A stretch of DNA of 64,000 nucleotides from JAOARY01 sp045345765 (GTDB taxonomy: Bacteria > Bacillota > Clostridia > Peptostreptococcales > Peptostreptococcaceae), in contig CP148265.1 of NCBI GenBank assembly GCA_045345765.1, positions 2,914,001-2,978,000 of the forward strand. Reading direction: 5' to 3'. Positions 42,274 through 50,321 of the stretch are shown here, piece by piece. The first letter of the stretch is position 1, and every line of letters begins with the position of its first letter. Made by a program: the position numbers and the translations under genes. The notes beneath the pieces are model-generated. The model was not told the DNA's origin, did not search any database, and saw nothing but the letters and a program-made list of their open reading frames with translations.

Positions 42274-44055
42274 ATGAAAAAATTAATGACTGGTAATGAA
42301 GCCATAGCACGTGGTGCTTATGAAGCTGGTGTTAAATTTGCCTGTGCATATCCAGGAACACCAAGTACTGAAATTCTTGAAAATGTAGCTACATATAAAG
42401 ATACTATATTAGCAGAGTGGGCACCTAATGAAAAGGTAGCATTAGAAGCAACTATAGGTGCTTCTGTAGCAGGTGCTAGATCTTTAGCTTCGATGAAACA
42501 TGTTGGAGTTAATGTTGCAGCAGATCCACTATTTACCTATGCTTATACTGGAGTTAATGGTGGTTTTGTTTTGGTAACAGCAGATGAACCAGGTCAACAT
42601 TCATCTCAAAATGAACAAGATAATAGAAATTATGCAAAATTTGCAAAAATAGCTATGTTAGAGCCTTCTGATAGTCAAGAAGCTAAAGATATGGTTAAGG
42701 ATGCATTTGAAATAAGTGAAAAATTCGATACGCCTGTTTTATTTAGAGTAACTACAAGAGTATGTCATTCTAAAGGAATTGTAAATTGTGTAGATAGAGA
42801 AGAAATTGGAATAAAAGAATACAAAAAAGATGCAACTAAATTTGTTTCTGTTCCAGCTCATGCAAAAAAAATGAGAATAAAAGTAGAGGAAAGAACGAAG
42901 GATTTACTGGAATTTTCAAATACAACAAAATTAAATTATTTTGAATGGAATGATAAAAAGATTGGAGTTATAGCTTCAGGTGGATCTTATAGATTTGCAA
43001 AAGAAGTTTTTGGTAAAGATGCATCATATCTTAAATTAGGATTTACATGTCCATTACCATTAGATAAGATAAAGGAATTTGCAAATCAAGTGGATAAGAT
43101 ATACGTAATAGAAGAAAATGACCCTTATATAGAAAATGAACTTAGAATAATGGGTATAGAATGTCACGGAAAAGATGTATTCCCATATAATGGTGAGATG
43201 ACACCAGATGTAATAAGAAAATCTGTATTTAATGAAATGAAGCCTTCAATAGAATATAATGAAGATCTTGTAGTTCCAAGACCACCAACATTATGTGCTG
43301 GATGTCCACATAGAGGATTTTTCTATGAACTTGGAAAAAGAAAAAATGTTATGATTTCTGGAGATATAGGTTGTTATACTCTAGGATTTGCAGAGCCATA
43401 TAATGCAATGGATTTAACTATTTGTATGGGTGCTAGTATGAGTATGGGGCATGGTGCTCAAAAAGTGTTTAATATGAAAGAAAATGATATGAGAGTAGTG
43501 TCTGTGCTTGGAGATTCAACTTTCCTTCATACAGGAATAAATTCGCTTTTAGATGTTGCGTACAATAAAAGTAATACTATAAATGTGATACTTGATAATA
43601 GAATAACTGCAATGACAGGACATCAACAAAATCCAGGTACAGGATTTACTTTACAAGGTATGCCTACAAAACAAGTTGATTTAGAGCAATTAGTAAAAGC
43701 TTGTGGAATAGATAAAGTTAAAACAGTAGATCCAAACAGATTAGATGAAGTAAAAGCTGTTTTTGATTGGGCTTTTGATTTAGATGAACCTTGTGTAATA
43801 ATAACTAGATGGCCGTGTGTTCTTAAAAAATTCTCAGAGCAAGATAAAGAAGAATTTAAAGATGCATTTAAAAATCAATGTGTTGTAGATCATGAAAAAT
43901 GTATTGGTTGTAGAAAATGTATAAAAACTGGTTGTCCAGCATTGAGTTTTAATAAAGAAACTAAAAAAACAACTATAAATAAAGATCAATGTGTAGGTTG
44001 TGAAGTATGTTTACAAGTTTGTCCTGTAAATGCTATAACTAAGGAGGTAAATTAA
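42274..44055 (+). CDS. iorA: indolepyruvate ferredoxin oxidoreductase alpha subunit
   Basis: 593-aa thiamine-diphosphate and iron-sulfur subunit oxidising aryl (and possibly branched) 2-oxo acids to acyl-CoA with reduction of ferredoxin. The N-terminal MTGNEAIARGAYEAGVKFACAYPGTPSTEI and PTLCAGCPHRGFFYELGK, SGDIGCYTLG and the ThDP-binding GDSTFLHTGINSLLDVAYNKSN segment are typical. The C-terminus has a two-[4Fe-4S] ferredoxin domain (CIGCRKCIKTGCP, CVGCEVCLQVCP). GGGAGTGG precedes the ATG. The sigma-54 promoter is just upstream and iorB follows by 1 nt. Confidence 0.95.
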   Translation: MKKLMTGNEAIARGAYEAGVKFACAYPGTPSTEILENVATYKDTILAEWAPNEKVALEATIGASVAGARSLASMKHVGVNVAADPLFTYAYTGVNGGFVLVTADEPGQHSSQNEQDNRNYAKFAKIAMLEPSDSQEAKDMVKDAFEISEKFDTPVLFRVTTRVCHSKGIVNCVDREEIGIKEYKKDATKFVSVPAHAKKMRIKVEERTKDLLEFSNTTKLNYFEWNDKKIGVIASGGSYRFAKEVFGKDASYLKLGFTCPLPLDKIKEFANQVDKIYVIEENDPYIENELRIMGIECHGKDVFPYNGEMTPDVIRKSVFNEMKPSIEYNEDLVVPRPPTLCAGCPHRGFFYELGKRKNVMISGDIGCYTLGFAEPYNAMDLTICMGASMSMGHGAQKVFNMKENDMRVVSVLGDSTFLHTGINSLLDVAYNKSNTINVILDNRITAMTGHQQNPGTGFTLQGMPTKQVDLEQLVKACGIDKVKTVDPNRLDEVKAVFDWAFDLDEPCVIITRWPCVLKKFSEQDKEEFKDAFKNQCVVDHEKCIGCRKCIKTGCPALSFNKETKKTTINKDQCVGCEVCLQVCPVNAITKEVN

Positions 44056-44056
44056 T

Positions 44057-44629
44057 ATGACAAAGAGTATATTATTAGTTGGTGTTGGAGGTCAAGGAAC
44101 TATACTTGCAAGTAAACTTCTAACAACAGGTCTTATGGAAGCTGGCTATGATGTTAAAATGAGTGAAATTCATGGTATGTCTCAAAGAGGAGGTTCAGTT
44201 TCTTCGCAAGTTAGATATGGTGATGATGTACAATCTCCTGTTATAGAAATTGGAGGAGCTGATATACTAGTTTCTTTTGAAAAAATGGAAGCATTAAGAT
44301 GGTTAAAATATTTAAAACCTGATGGAAAAGCTGTTGTAAATGATCATGAAATTGAATCTATGCCAATATTAAATGGGAAAGCGCAGTATCCAAAAGAAAT
44401 TTTAGATGAAATATCTAGTAAGGTAAAAACAAAAGTGATAAACGCTAATGAAAAGGCATTAGAACTTGGTAATTCTAAAGTTATGAACGTTATATTATTA
44501 GGAACTTTGGTTAAATCTATGGGACTTGATGATATTAATTGGGAAAAGATAATAAAGGAAAATGTAAAAGAAAAATTTGTTGATTTAAATATAAAAGCCA
44601 TTAAATTAGGAATGGATTTAGCTGAATAA
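44057..44629 (+). CDS. iorB: indolepyruvate ferredoxin oxidoreductase beta subunit
   Basis: 190-aa gamma-domain subunit of 2-oxoacid:ferredoxin oxidoreductases. It has the glycine-rich LLVGVGGQGTILASKLL and SEIHGMSQRGGSVSSQVRYG. It completes the two-subunit IorAB enzyme. AAGGAGG lies in the end of iorA. A strong terminator follows directly. Confidence 0.95.
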   Translation: MTKSILLVGVGGQGTILASKLLTTGLMEAGYDVKMSEIHGMSQRGGSVSSQVRYGDDVQSPVIEIGGADILVSFEKMEALRWLKYLKPDGKAVVNDHEIESMPILNGKAQYPKEILDEISSKVKTKVINANEKALELGNSKVMNVILLGTLVKSMGLDDINWEKIIKENVKEKFVDLNIKAIKLGMDLAE

Positions 44630-44635
44630 TAACAA

Positions 44636-44673
44636 TTTAAATAAAAGTGCAGTTATCTGCACTTTTATTTAAA
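44636..44673 (+). terminator. terminator of iorAB
   Basis: Perfect 17-bp stem (TTTAAATAAAAGTGCAG with its complement) and TTAT loop, with a U-rich 3' arm. Located 6 nt after iorB. Confidence 0.85.
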
Positions 44674-44701
44674 CTATATAAATTTTGAAAGGTTGATTTT
44701 A

Positions 44702-45346
44702 TTGAAAAAAAATGATTTTTTATGGGTTATAACACTTTTAGCAATAGTTATATTTTTAATACATCCCAAAACGCATGGGATTTTTATAGAATTTACAAAA
44801 ACAAAACCTTATATAGGCGGTTTTGTAAAGTTTTTTGTACTGGCAACAATGGGAGAATTACTTGCTAGAAGAATATCTACTTCAAATTGGGAAATACCAA
44901 GTGGAATATTAAAAAGAGCTTTCATTTGGGGTATAATAGGCATAATGATTGTTTTAGTATTTAATATATTTGCTTCTGGAGTAAAAACAGCATTAGATAA
45001 AAATTTACTTCCTTTTAAAAATTCAAATTTAGCATTTGCTTTTTTTACAAGTAGTATAATGAATCTTACTTTTGCACCAGTGATGATGGCTAGTCATAGA
45101 ATTACGGATACTTATATAGATTTATCTTACGAAAATAAAAGTATAAAATTAAATGATGTATTAAATAATATAGATTGGAATAGTTTTATATCTTTTGTTA
45201 TATTAAAAACAATACCATTCTTTTGGATTCCAGCTCATACAATAACTTTTTTACTTCAAAGTGAATACAGAGTTATAATGGCTGCAATGCTTTCAATTGC
45301 ATTAGGTGCAATATTAGCATTTGCTAAAAAGAAAAATACTAATTAG
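44702..45346 (+). CDS. conserved membrane protein upstream of butyrate kinase
   Basis: 214 aa, with four or five hydrophobic segments (FLWVITLLAIVIFLIH; GFVKFFVLATMGELLA; IWGIIGIMIVLVFNIFASGV; the C-terminal IMAAMLSIALGAILAFAKKK). The motif TIPFFWIPAHTITFLL followed by EYRVIMAA faintly recalls the C-terminus of the Mpv17/PMP22 family, but I do not claim homology. TTG start at 44702, 10 nt after AAAGG. It ends 11 nt before the butyrate kinase start, so the two are cotranscribed. Unknown function, possibly linked to fermentation end products. Confidence 0.7.
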   Translation: MKKNDFLWVITLLAIVIFLIHPKTHGIFIEFTKTKPYIGGFVKFFVLATMGELLARRISTSNWEIPSGILKRAFIWGIIGIMIVLVFNIFASGVKTALDKNLLPFKNSNLAFAFFTSSIMNLTFAPVMMASHRITDTYIDLSYENKSIKLNDVLNNIDWNSFISFVILKTIPFFWIPAHTITFLLQSEYRVIMAAMLSIALGAILAFAKKKNTN

Positions 45347-45356
45347 AGGTGATATT

Positions 45357-46424
45357 ATGTATAAGATATTAGCGATTAATCCAGGTTCGACTTCTACAAA
45401 AATAGCTTTATTTGAAAATGAAAAAAATATTTTTACAAAAACAATAGATCATAATGTTGATGAACTTGAAAAATATGAAAAAGTACAAGATCAGTTTGAA
45501 ATGAGAAAAGAAGCAGTTATAAAAGCACTAGAAGAAAATAATTACAAAACAACAGATTTATCTGCGGTTGTTGGTAGAGGTGGAATACTTCCGCCTGTTA
45601 AATCAGGTGCATATAAAGTCAATGAAACAATGGTAAAAAGACTTAGTCAAAATCCGATTTTAGAACATGCATCTAATTTAGGTGCTTTAATAGCCTATGA
45701 AATAGCAAAACCACTAGATATATTAGCGTGTATATATGATTCAGTTGCTGTTGATGAAATGCAAGATATAGCAAGAGTTTCAGGTATGCCAGAAATTAAA
45801 AGATCTAGCTTTAGTCATGCATTAAATTCAAGAGCAATGGCTATAAAAACTGCATTAAAATATGATAAAAAATATAAAGATTTAAATATGATTGTAGCAC
45901 ATCTTGGAGGAGGTATATCTGTTAGTGTTCATCAAAAAGGACAAATGATTGATATAATATCAGATGATGAAGGACCATTTTCTCCAGAAAGAGCTGGAAG
46001 AGTTCCTTGTAAAAAATTAATAGACTTATGTTTTAGTGGAGAGTATGATAAGAGAACTATGCATAAGAAATTAAGAGGAAAAGGTGGGCTTAAAGCTTAT
46101 TTAAATACTGTTGATGCTAGAGAAGTAGAAAAATTAATAGAACAAGGAAATGAAGAGGCTAAAGTGATTTATGAAGCTATGGCATATCAAATAGCTAAAG
46201 GGATTGGAGAACTTGCAACAGTTGTAAATGGCGATGTTGATTATATTATTATAACTGGTGGTATTGCATATTCAAAAATGTTTACAAAATGGATTTTAAA
46301 TAGAGTTAAATTTATAGCTGATGTAGAAATAATGCCAGGAGAACATGAATTAGAATCTTTAGCACTTGGAGCATTAAGAGTTTTAAATAATGAAGAAGAA
46401 GCTAGAGAGTATAAAGAAGAATAA
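45357..46424 (+). CDS. buk: butyrate kinase
   Basis: 355-aa ASKHA-fold kinase of the acetate/butyrate kinase family, forming ATP from butyryl- or branched-chain acyl-phosphate. Signatures: ILAINPGSTSTKIALFENEK at the N-terminus, VVGRGGILPPVKSGAY, PEIKRSSFSHALNSRAMA, VAHLGGGISVSVH, FSPERAGRVP and ITGGIAYSKM. The ATG at 45357 follows AGAGGTGA; the in-frame GTG/TTG-like extension overlaps the preceding gene. No phosphotransbutyrylase gene is adjacent. Next to iorAB it probably serves amino-acid-derived acyl groups as well as butyrate. Confidence 0.94.
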   Translation: MYKILAINPGSTSTKIALFENEKNIFTKTIDHNVDELEKYEKVQDQFEMRKEAVIKALEENNYKTTDLSAVVGRGGILPPVKSGAYKVNETMVKRLSQNPILEHASNLGALIAYEIAKPLDILACIYDSVAVDEMQDIARVSGMPEIKRSSFSHALNSRAMAIKTALKYDKKYKDLNMIVAHLGGGISVSVHQKGQMIDIISDDEGPFSPERAGRVPCKKLIDLCFSGEYDKRTMHKKLRGKGGLKAYLNTVDAREVEKLIEQGNEEAKVIYEAMAYQIAKGIGELATVVNGDVDYIIITGGIAYSKMFTKWILNRVKFIADVEIMPGEHELESLALGALRVLNNEEEAREYKEE

Positions 46425-46457
46425 TTTTTATAAAAAAATAAATAAAGAAATTAAGTA

Positions 46458-46514
46458 CAAAAAACCTTGAATTTATAGTATCCACTACTAGATATTATAA
46501 TTTAAGGTTTTTTG
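46458..46514. terminator. bidirectional terminator between buk and brnQ
   Basis: AAAAAACCTT...AATTTATA pairs with TATAATTT...AAGGTTTTTT. T-rich sequence follows on the plus strand and the A-run mirrors it on the minus strand, where the convergent BrnQ gene ends. Confidence 0.8.
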
Positions 46515-46571
46515 TATGAAATAAAATCGTAAATGTTAATATTTTTTAGATTTTTATTTTATACTTATTAA

Positions 46572-47897
46572 TTAACTTGCTTTTTTTAGATTCTTATTAT
46601 TGTTTTTATTATTAGATATCATGCTTGCAACTATAAATCCGATTATTGCTGGAAGTAACCAACCAAAGCCTTGTTTTGCTAGGAATAATTTTGACATTAT
46701 ATTATTTAAAAATCCTATTGTTAGACCTGCTGAATTTAAACAATCATTAAAACTCACTATAAATGCACCGATAAGAGCCCCTTGATAAGGAAGTAATCCA
46801 TTAATTTTGTCTGCAAATAGATTAAGAATGATCAATACAATTGAAAGTGGATAAATCATATTTAGAAGTGGGACAGAAATTAAAACGATTTTTTCAACTC
46901 CACCAACTGCCATTGCAGTACTAAAAATAGCAGTTGCTATTACTACATGTTCATATTTTAATTTTTTATTAGATAAATTATGAAAATAATCACCTATTGT
47001 AGCTGTAAGTCCAATTGATGTTGTAAGACAAGCAAATGCGACACAAATGCCAAGAAGATATTTACCTGAAGATCCTAATATTGCTGATGCTATATTAATA
47101 ACTAATTTTGTTTTTGAAATATCAGCTGGATATACATTTGATGCTGTAGCACCTAGGTATAAAAGACCACCATAAACAACTGCTAAACCAGATGCTGCTA
47201 TTAATGATGATTTTAAAATCATTTTTCTTTGAACAACTTCATCAGTATAACCTTTATCTTTAACACTATTTATAACAATAACACCTAAAACGATTGCTGA
47301 AAGAGCATCCATTGTTTGGTATCCTCCAAAGAAACCTTTAGAGAAAGAAATCATTGTAGCACCTTCTTTTAAATCTCCAATTGGCGTTTTGATTCCTTTA
47401 AAGATAAGAATAGCTAATATAAGTAAAATTACAGGTGTTAATATTTTTCCTATATTATCTATTAAAGATGATGGCTTTAAAACAAAAGCTAAAGTTATAG
47501 CAAAATAAATTATTGAAACTAAAAGTGGACTTATGTTTCCGAATATAGGAACGATACCCATTTCATAAGTTGTAGCAGCAGTTCTAGGAATAGCTAAAAG
47601 TGGCCCAATTGCCATTACTACAATAACACCATATATTTTTCCTGGTATATTTCCGCATTTATTAGCAAAAGTAAAAACAGTACCTCCTGATTTAGATATT
47701 GCTAAAACACCAAGCAAAGGTATTCCTATTCCAGTTATAAAAAAACCAATAGTTGAAAATATAAAAGCATTTCCACTTTCAATACCTATTGATGGAGGAA
47801 AGATAAGATTCCCTGCTCCAAAAAACATTGCAAATAAAGCAAGTCCTATTACTATAAAATCGTTTCTCTTTTTAGTGGTAACGTTTTTCTCTGTCAT
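46572..47897 (-). CDS. brnQ: branched-chain amino acid carrier BrnQ (copy 1)
   Basis: 441-aa LIVCS-family Na+-coupled transporter of leucine, isoleucine and valine, with about 12 membrane helices. It has IVIGLALFAMFFGAGNLIFPPSIG at the N-terminus, GPLLAIPRTAATTYEMGI, KGFFGGYQTMDALSAIVLG and ACLTTSIGLTATIGDYF. AGAGGCGA precedes the ATG. It is highly similar to the next gene, and the two are a tandem paralogous pair. Confidence 0.94.
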   Translation of the reverse strand: MTEKNVTTKKRNDFIVIGLALFAMFFGAGNLIFPPSIGIESGNAFIFSTIGFFITGIGIPLLGVLAISKSGGTVFTFANKCGNIPGKIYGVIVVMAIGPLLAIPRTAATTYEMGIVPIFGNISPLLVSIIYFAITLAFVLKPSSLIDNIGKILTPVILLILAILIFKGIKTPIGDLKEGATMISFSKGFFGGYQTMDALSAIVLGVIVINSVKDKGYTDEVVQRKMILKSSLIAASGLAVVYGGLLYLGATASNVYPADISKTKLVINIASAILGSSGKYLLGICVAFACLTTSIGLTATIGDYFHNLSNKKLKYEHVVIATAIFSTAMAVGGVEKIVLISVPLLNMIYPLSIVLIILNLFADKINGLLPYQGALIGAFIVSFNDCLNSAGLTIGFLNNIMSKLFLAKQGFGWLLPAIIGFIVASMISNNKNNNKNLKKAS

Positions 47898-48380
47898 AAT
47901 ATCGCCTCTTTTTCTTAATTTTATTTTTATAAATGATAATTGAATAAAAATTGATTGAATAATAAATTATTTATTATGTAATTTAGTAAATTTTTAGACA
48001 ATTCATATTGCCTTAATAAAATTATATATAAAGAAACCTTATTTGTAAAACATTAATATAAAAAATAAATTTTTGAATATAAAGAATATTCTTAAAATAA
48101 CAGAATGTAGAATTATCAAAGTATTAACGATTAAAAATTAACCAATAAAAAAATGAATAAAAATATTTTTTATATTATTCATATTCTTGGAAATGTGGAA
48201 AACGCTTTTTTGGGCAGATTGACATAAAAATAAATTTATATATTTAAATAAATGTAAATAAAACACAGTATACAATTTAGATTTTTTGATTTTTTGAAAA
48301 ATCAAAAAACAGAAAATTGCGGATATTTATACAGATTAAATAAATTAGAATAATTAAAGGAAAAAGTTAATAAAAATAAA
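47898..48380. other. AT-rich region upstream of brnQ copy 1
   Basis: No gene seen. It contains a motif with core TATTAACGATTAA (48122-48134) shared with the upstream region of the second brnQ. It also has a perfect A/T hairpin TTTTTTGATTTTT / AAAAATCAAAAAA (about 48283-48312) and, on the plus strand, a TTGACA at 48219-48224 that faces no gene. Confidence 0.45.
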
Positions 48381-48435
48381 AAAACCGATAAAGTAGATTG
48401 TTTTTAATCTAAACTTTATCGGTTTTTTTTATTTT
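48381..48435. terminator. terminator of brnQ copy 2
   Basis: ACCGATAAAGT and ACTTTATCGGT arms, with inner AGATT/AATCT pairing, flanked by A-run and T-run. It can work in both directions; on the minus strand it follows the second brnQ. Confidence 0.85.
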
Positions 48436-48488
48436 TATTGATTTATAAACAATTCAATTATTATAATATGGTTATTTCGAAATGATTA

Positions 48489-49805
48489 TTAACTTACTTT
48501 TTCTAATTTATTATTATTATTGTTATTGTTCTTAGAAATTAATGTACATACTAAAAATCCTATAACCGAAGGTAATAACCAACCAAAACCTTGACTTGCA
48601 AGTGGTAGTGAAGAAGTTATTTTATTAAAAGCATCAATAGTAATACCCATAGCACCAAAGCAGTCATTTAAACTAACTATAAATGCACCAAATAATGCAC
48701 CTTGATAAGGTAATTTACCATTAATTTTATCAGAAACTAAATTTAATAAAATAAGAACTATAGATAGTGGATAGATAAGAACTAATAGAGGTACTGAAAT
48801 TTTTACAATTTGTTCAACTCCACCAACTGACATTGCAGTACTGAATATAGCCGTTGCAATTACTATATATTCATATTTTAATTTTTTATTTGATAAATTA
48901 TAAAAATAATCTCCCACAGTTGCTGTAAGACCAACTGAAGTAGTAAGACAGGCAAATGATACGCATATACTTAAACAATAAGTTCCCACATTACCAAGTA
49001 AAGTATGAGCAATATAAATCATAAGCTCTGTTTTAGGTGTATCTAGAGGTAATGTTTGTGATAATGTTGCTCCTAGATATAATAAACCCCCATATACAAT
49101 AGCAAGTCCTGATGCTGCAATTAATGATGATTTTAAAATCATTTTTCTTTGAATTGCGGCATCTGTATAACCTTTATCTTTAACTGCATTTATAGCAATA
49201 ACACCAAGTACTATTGCGCCAAGTGCGTCCATTGTCTGATATCCACCTAAAAATCCTTCAGAGAAAGCAAGACTTATTTCAACATTAGGATTTAAAGATC
49301 CTATTGGTGTTGTAATTCCTTTAAAAATTATAAGTGCTAATATTATTAATATAACTGGTGTTAATATTTTTCCTATATTATCTACAATTGCAGATGGTTT
49401 GATAACTAAAGCTAAAGTTATTCCAAAATAAATTACAGAAACTAAAAGAGGACTTATAGTTCCAAATACAGGAACTATACCCATTTCATAAGTTGTAGCA
49501 GCAGTTCTTGGAATAGCTAATAATGGTCCAATTGATAAAACTACAATTACTCCAAATAATTTACCAAAGATGTTACCACCCTTATTAGCAAATTTGTAAA
49601 CTGTACCACCAGCTTTTGATAGTGATAAAACTCCAAGTAGAGGGATTCCTATACCAGTAATAAAGAAACCTAACATTGCAAATGAAAACTTACCACCAGA
49701 GTTAATACCTATAGAAGGTGGAAAGATTAGATTTCCAGCTCCAAAGAACATTGCAAAAAGTGCTAAACCTATAACTATAAAATCTGTATTTTTCTTTTTT
49801 GTCAT
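48489..49805 (-). CDS. brnQ: branched-chain amino acid carrier BrnQ (copy 2)
   Basis: 438-aa LIVCS-family carrier, paralogue of the downstream copy and nearly collinear with it (IVIGLALFAMFFGAGNLIFPPSIG, GPLLAIPRTAATTYEMGI, EGFLGGYQTMDALGAIVLG). Each copy has its own upstream region and terminator, so they are probably separately controlled. AAGGAG precedes the ATG. Their substrate preference may differ, but sequence alone does not say how. Confidence 0.94.
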   Translation of the reverse strand: MTKKKNTDFIVIGLALFAMFFGAGNLIFPPSIGINSGGKFSFAMLGFFITGIGIPLLGVLSLSKAGGTVYKFANKGGNIFGKLFGVIVVLSIGPLLAIPRTAATTYEMGIVPVFGTISPLLVSVIYFGITLALVIKPSAIVDNIGKILTPVILIILALIIFKGITTPIGSLNPNVEISLAFSEGFLGGYQTMDALGAIVLGVIAINAVKDKGYTDAAIQRKMILKSSLIAASGLAIVYGGLLYLGATLSQTLPLDTPKTELMIYIAHTLLGNVGTYCLSICVSFACLTTSVGLTATVGDYFYNLSNKKLKYEYIVIATAIFSTAMSVGGVEQIVKISVPLLVLIYPLSIVLILLNLVSDKINGKLPYQGALFGAFIVSLNDCFGAMGITIDAFNKITSSLPLASQGFGWLLPSVIGFLVCTLISKNNNNNNNKLEKVS

Positions 49806-50239
49806 AATATACTCCTTTTAAGAAATTTTTGTAAAATGCATCATATATCATATGTGATATGTAATTTAAAAAATTTTTAGAATATTAAATGCATTTACTC
49901 TAATCATTATATTAAAGAATGCAATAATTGTAAAATATTAAAATAATTTTTAATATTCTTAAATTTAAAAAAATTTCGAAAAACAGAAAATATGATATTA
50001 ATAAATTATTAACGATTAATATTTAACTATTAATCATGATTAATCAAAATAAAGATATTTTATTTTGATATATTTTTTAAGTGGTATTATTGTTATTTTA
50101 AGTGATTAAAGAGATGTGAAAACAAATAAATGATAATGTTTATTATTTAATGTATACAATTTAGCAAGTTTTAGTTATTTAAAAATCAATATAGAGAAAA
50201 TTATAAAAAAAACTTTATTTTGAAATTTAAAAAAAATTA
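49806..50239. other. intergenic region between divergent brnQ2 and nuclease genes
   Basis: No gene seen. It contains the second copy of the brnQ upstream motif (50007-50027, core TATTAACGATTAA) and a 16-bp perfect palindrome ATTAATCATGATTAAT (50029-50044) right beside it, which together look like an operator region for brnQ copy 2. Confidence 0.45.
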
Positions 50240-50268
50240 TTGAAAATGTTTTCAGAAAATAGTACAAT
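50240..50268 (+). promoter_or_regulatory. promoter of secreted nuclease gene with CodY-like box
   Basis: TTGAAA (50240-50245), 17 nt, TACAAT (50263-50268). The spacer holds TGTTTTCAGAAAATA (50247-50261), which matches the CodY box AATTTTCWGAAAATT at 12 of 15 positions, suggesting nutrient repression. Confidence 0.55.
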
Positions 50269-50321
50269 AAAATTCCACTTGTAAAAAACAAAAAATAAAG
50301 ACAAATTAAAGGAGGAATAAA

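Noticed and set aside
48195..48212. cre-like sequence around GGAAAACGCTTTTT upstream of brnQ copy 1
   Set aside because: It has three mismatches to the cre consensus in the 14-bp core, and the position is far from the start codon.
48219..48435. Possible small RNA on the plus strand (TTGACA at 48219, terminator at 48381-48435)
   Set aside because: The terminator is fully explained by the convergent brnQ gene, and no conserved RNA structure or good -10 was found.
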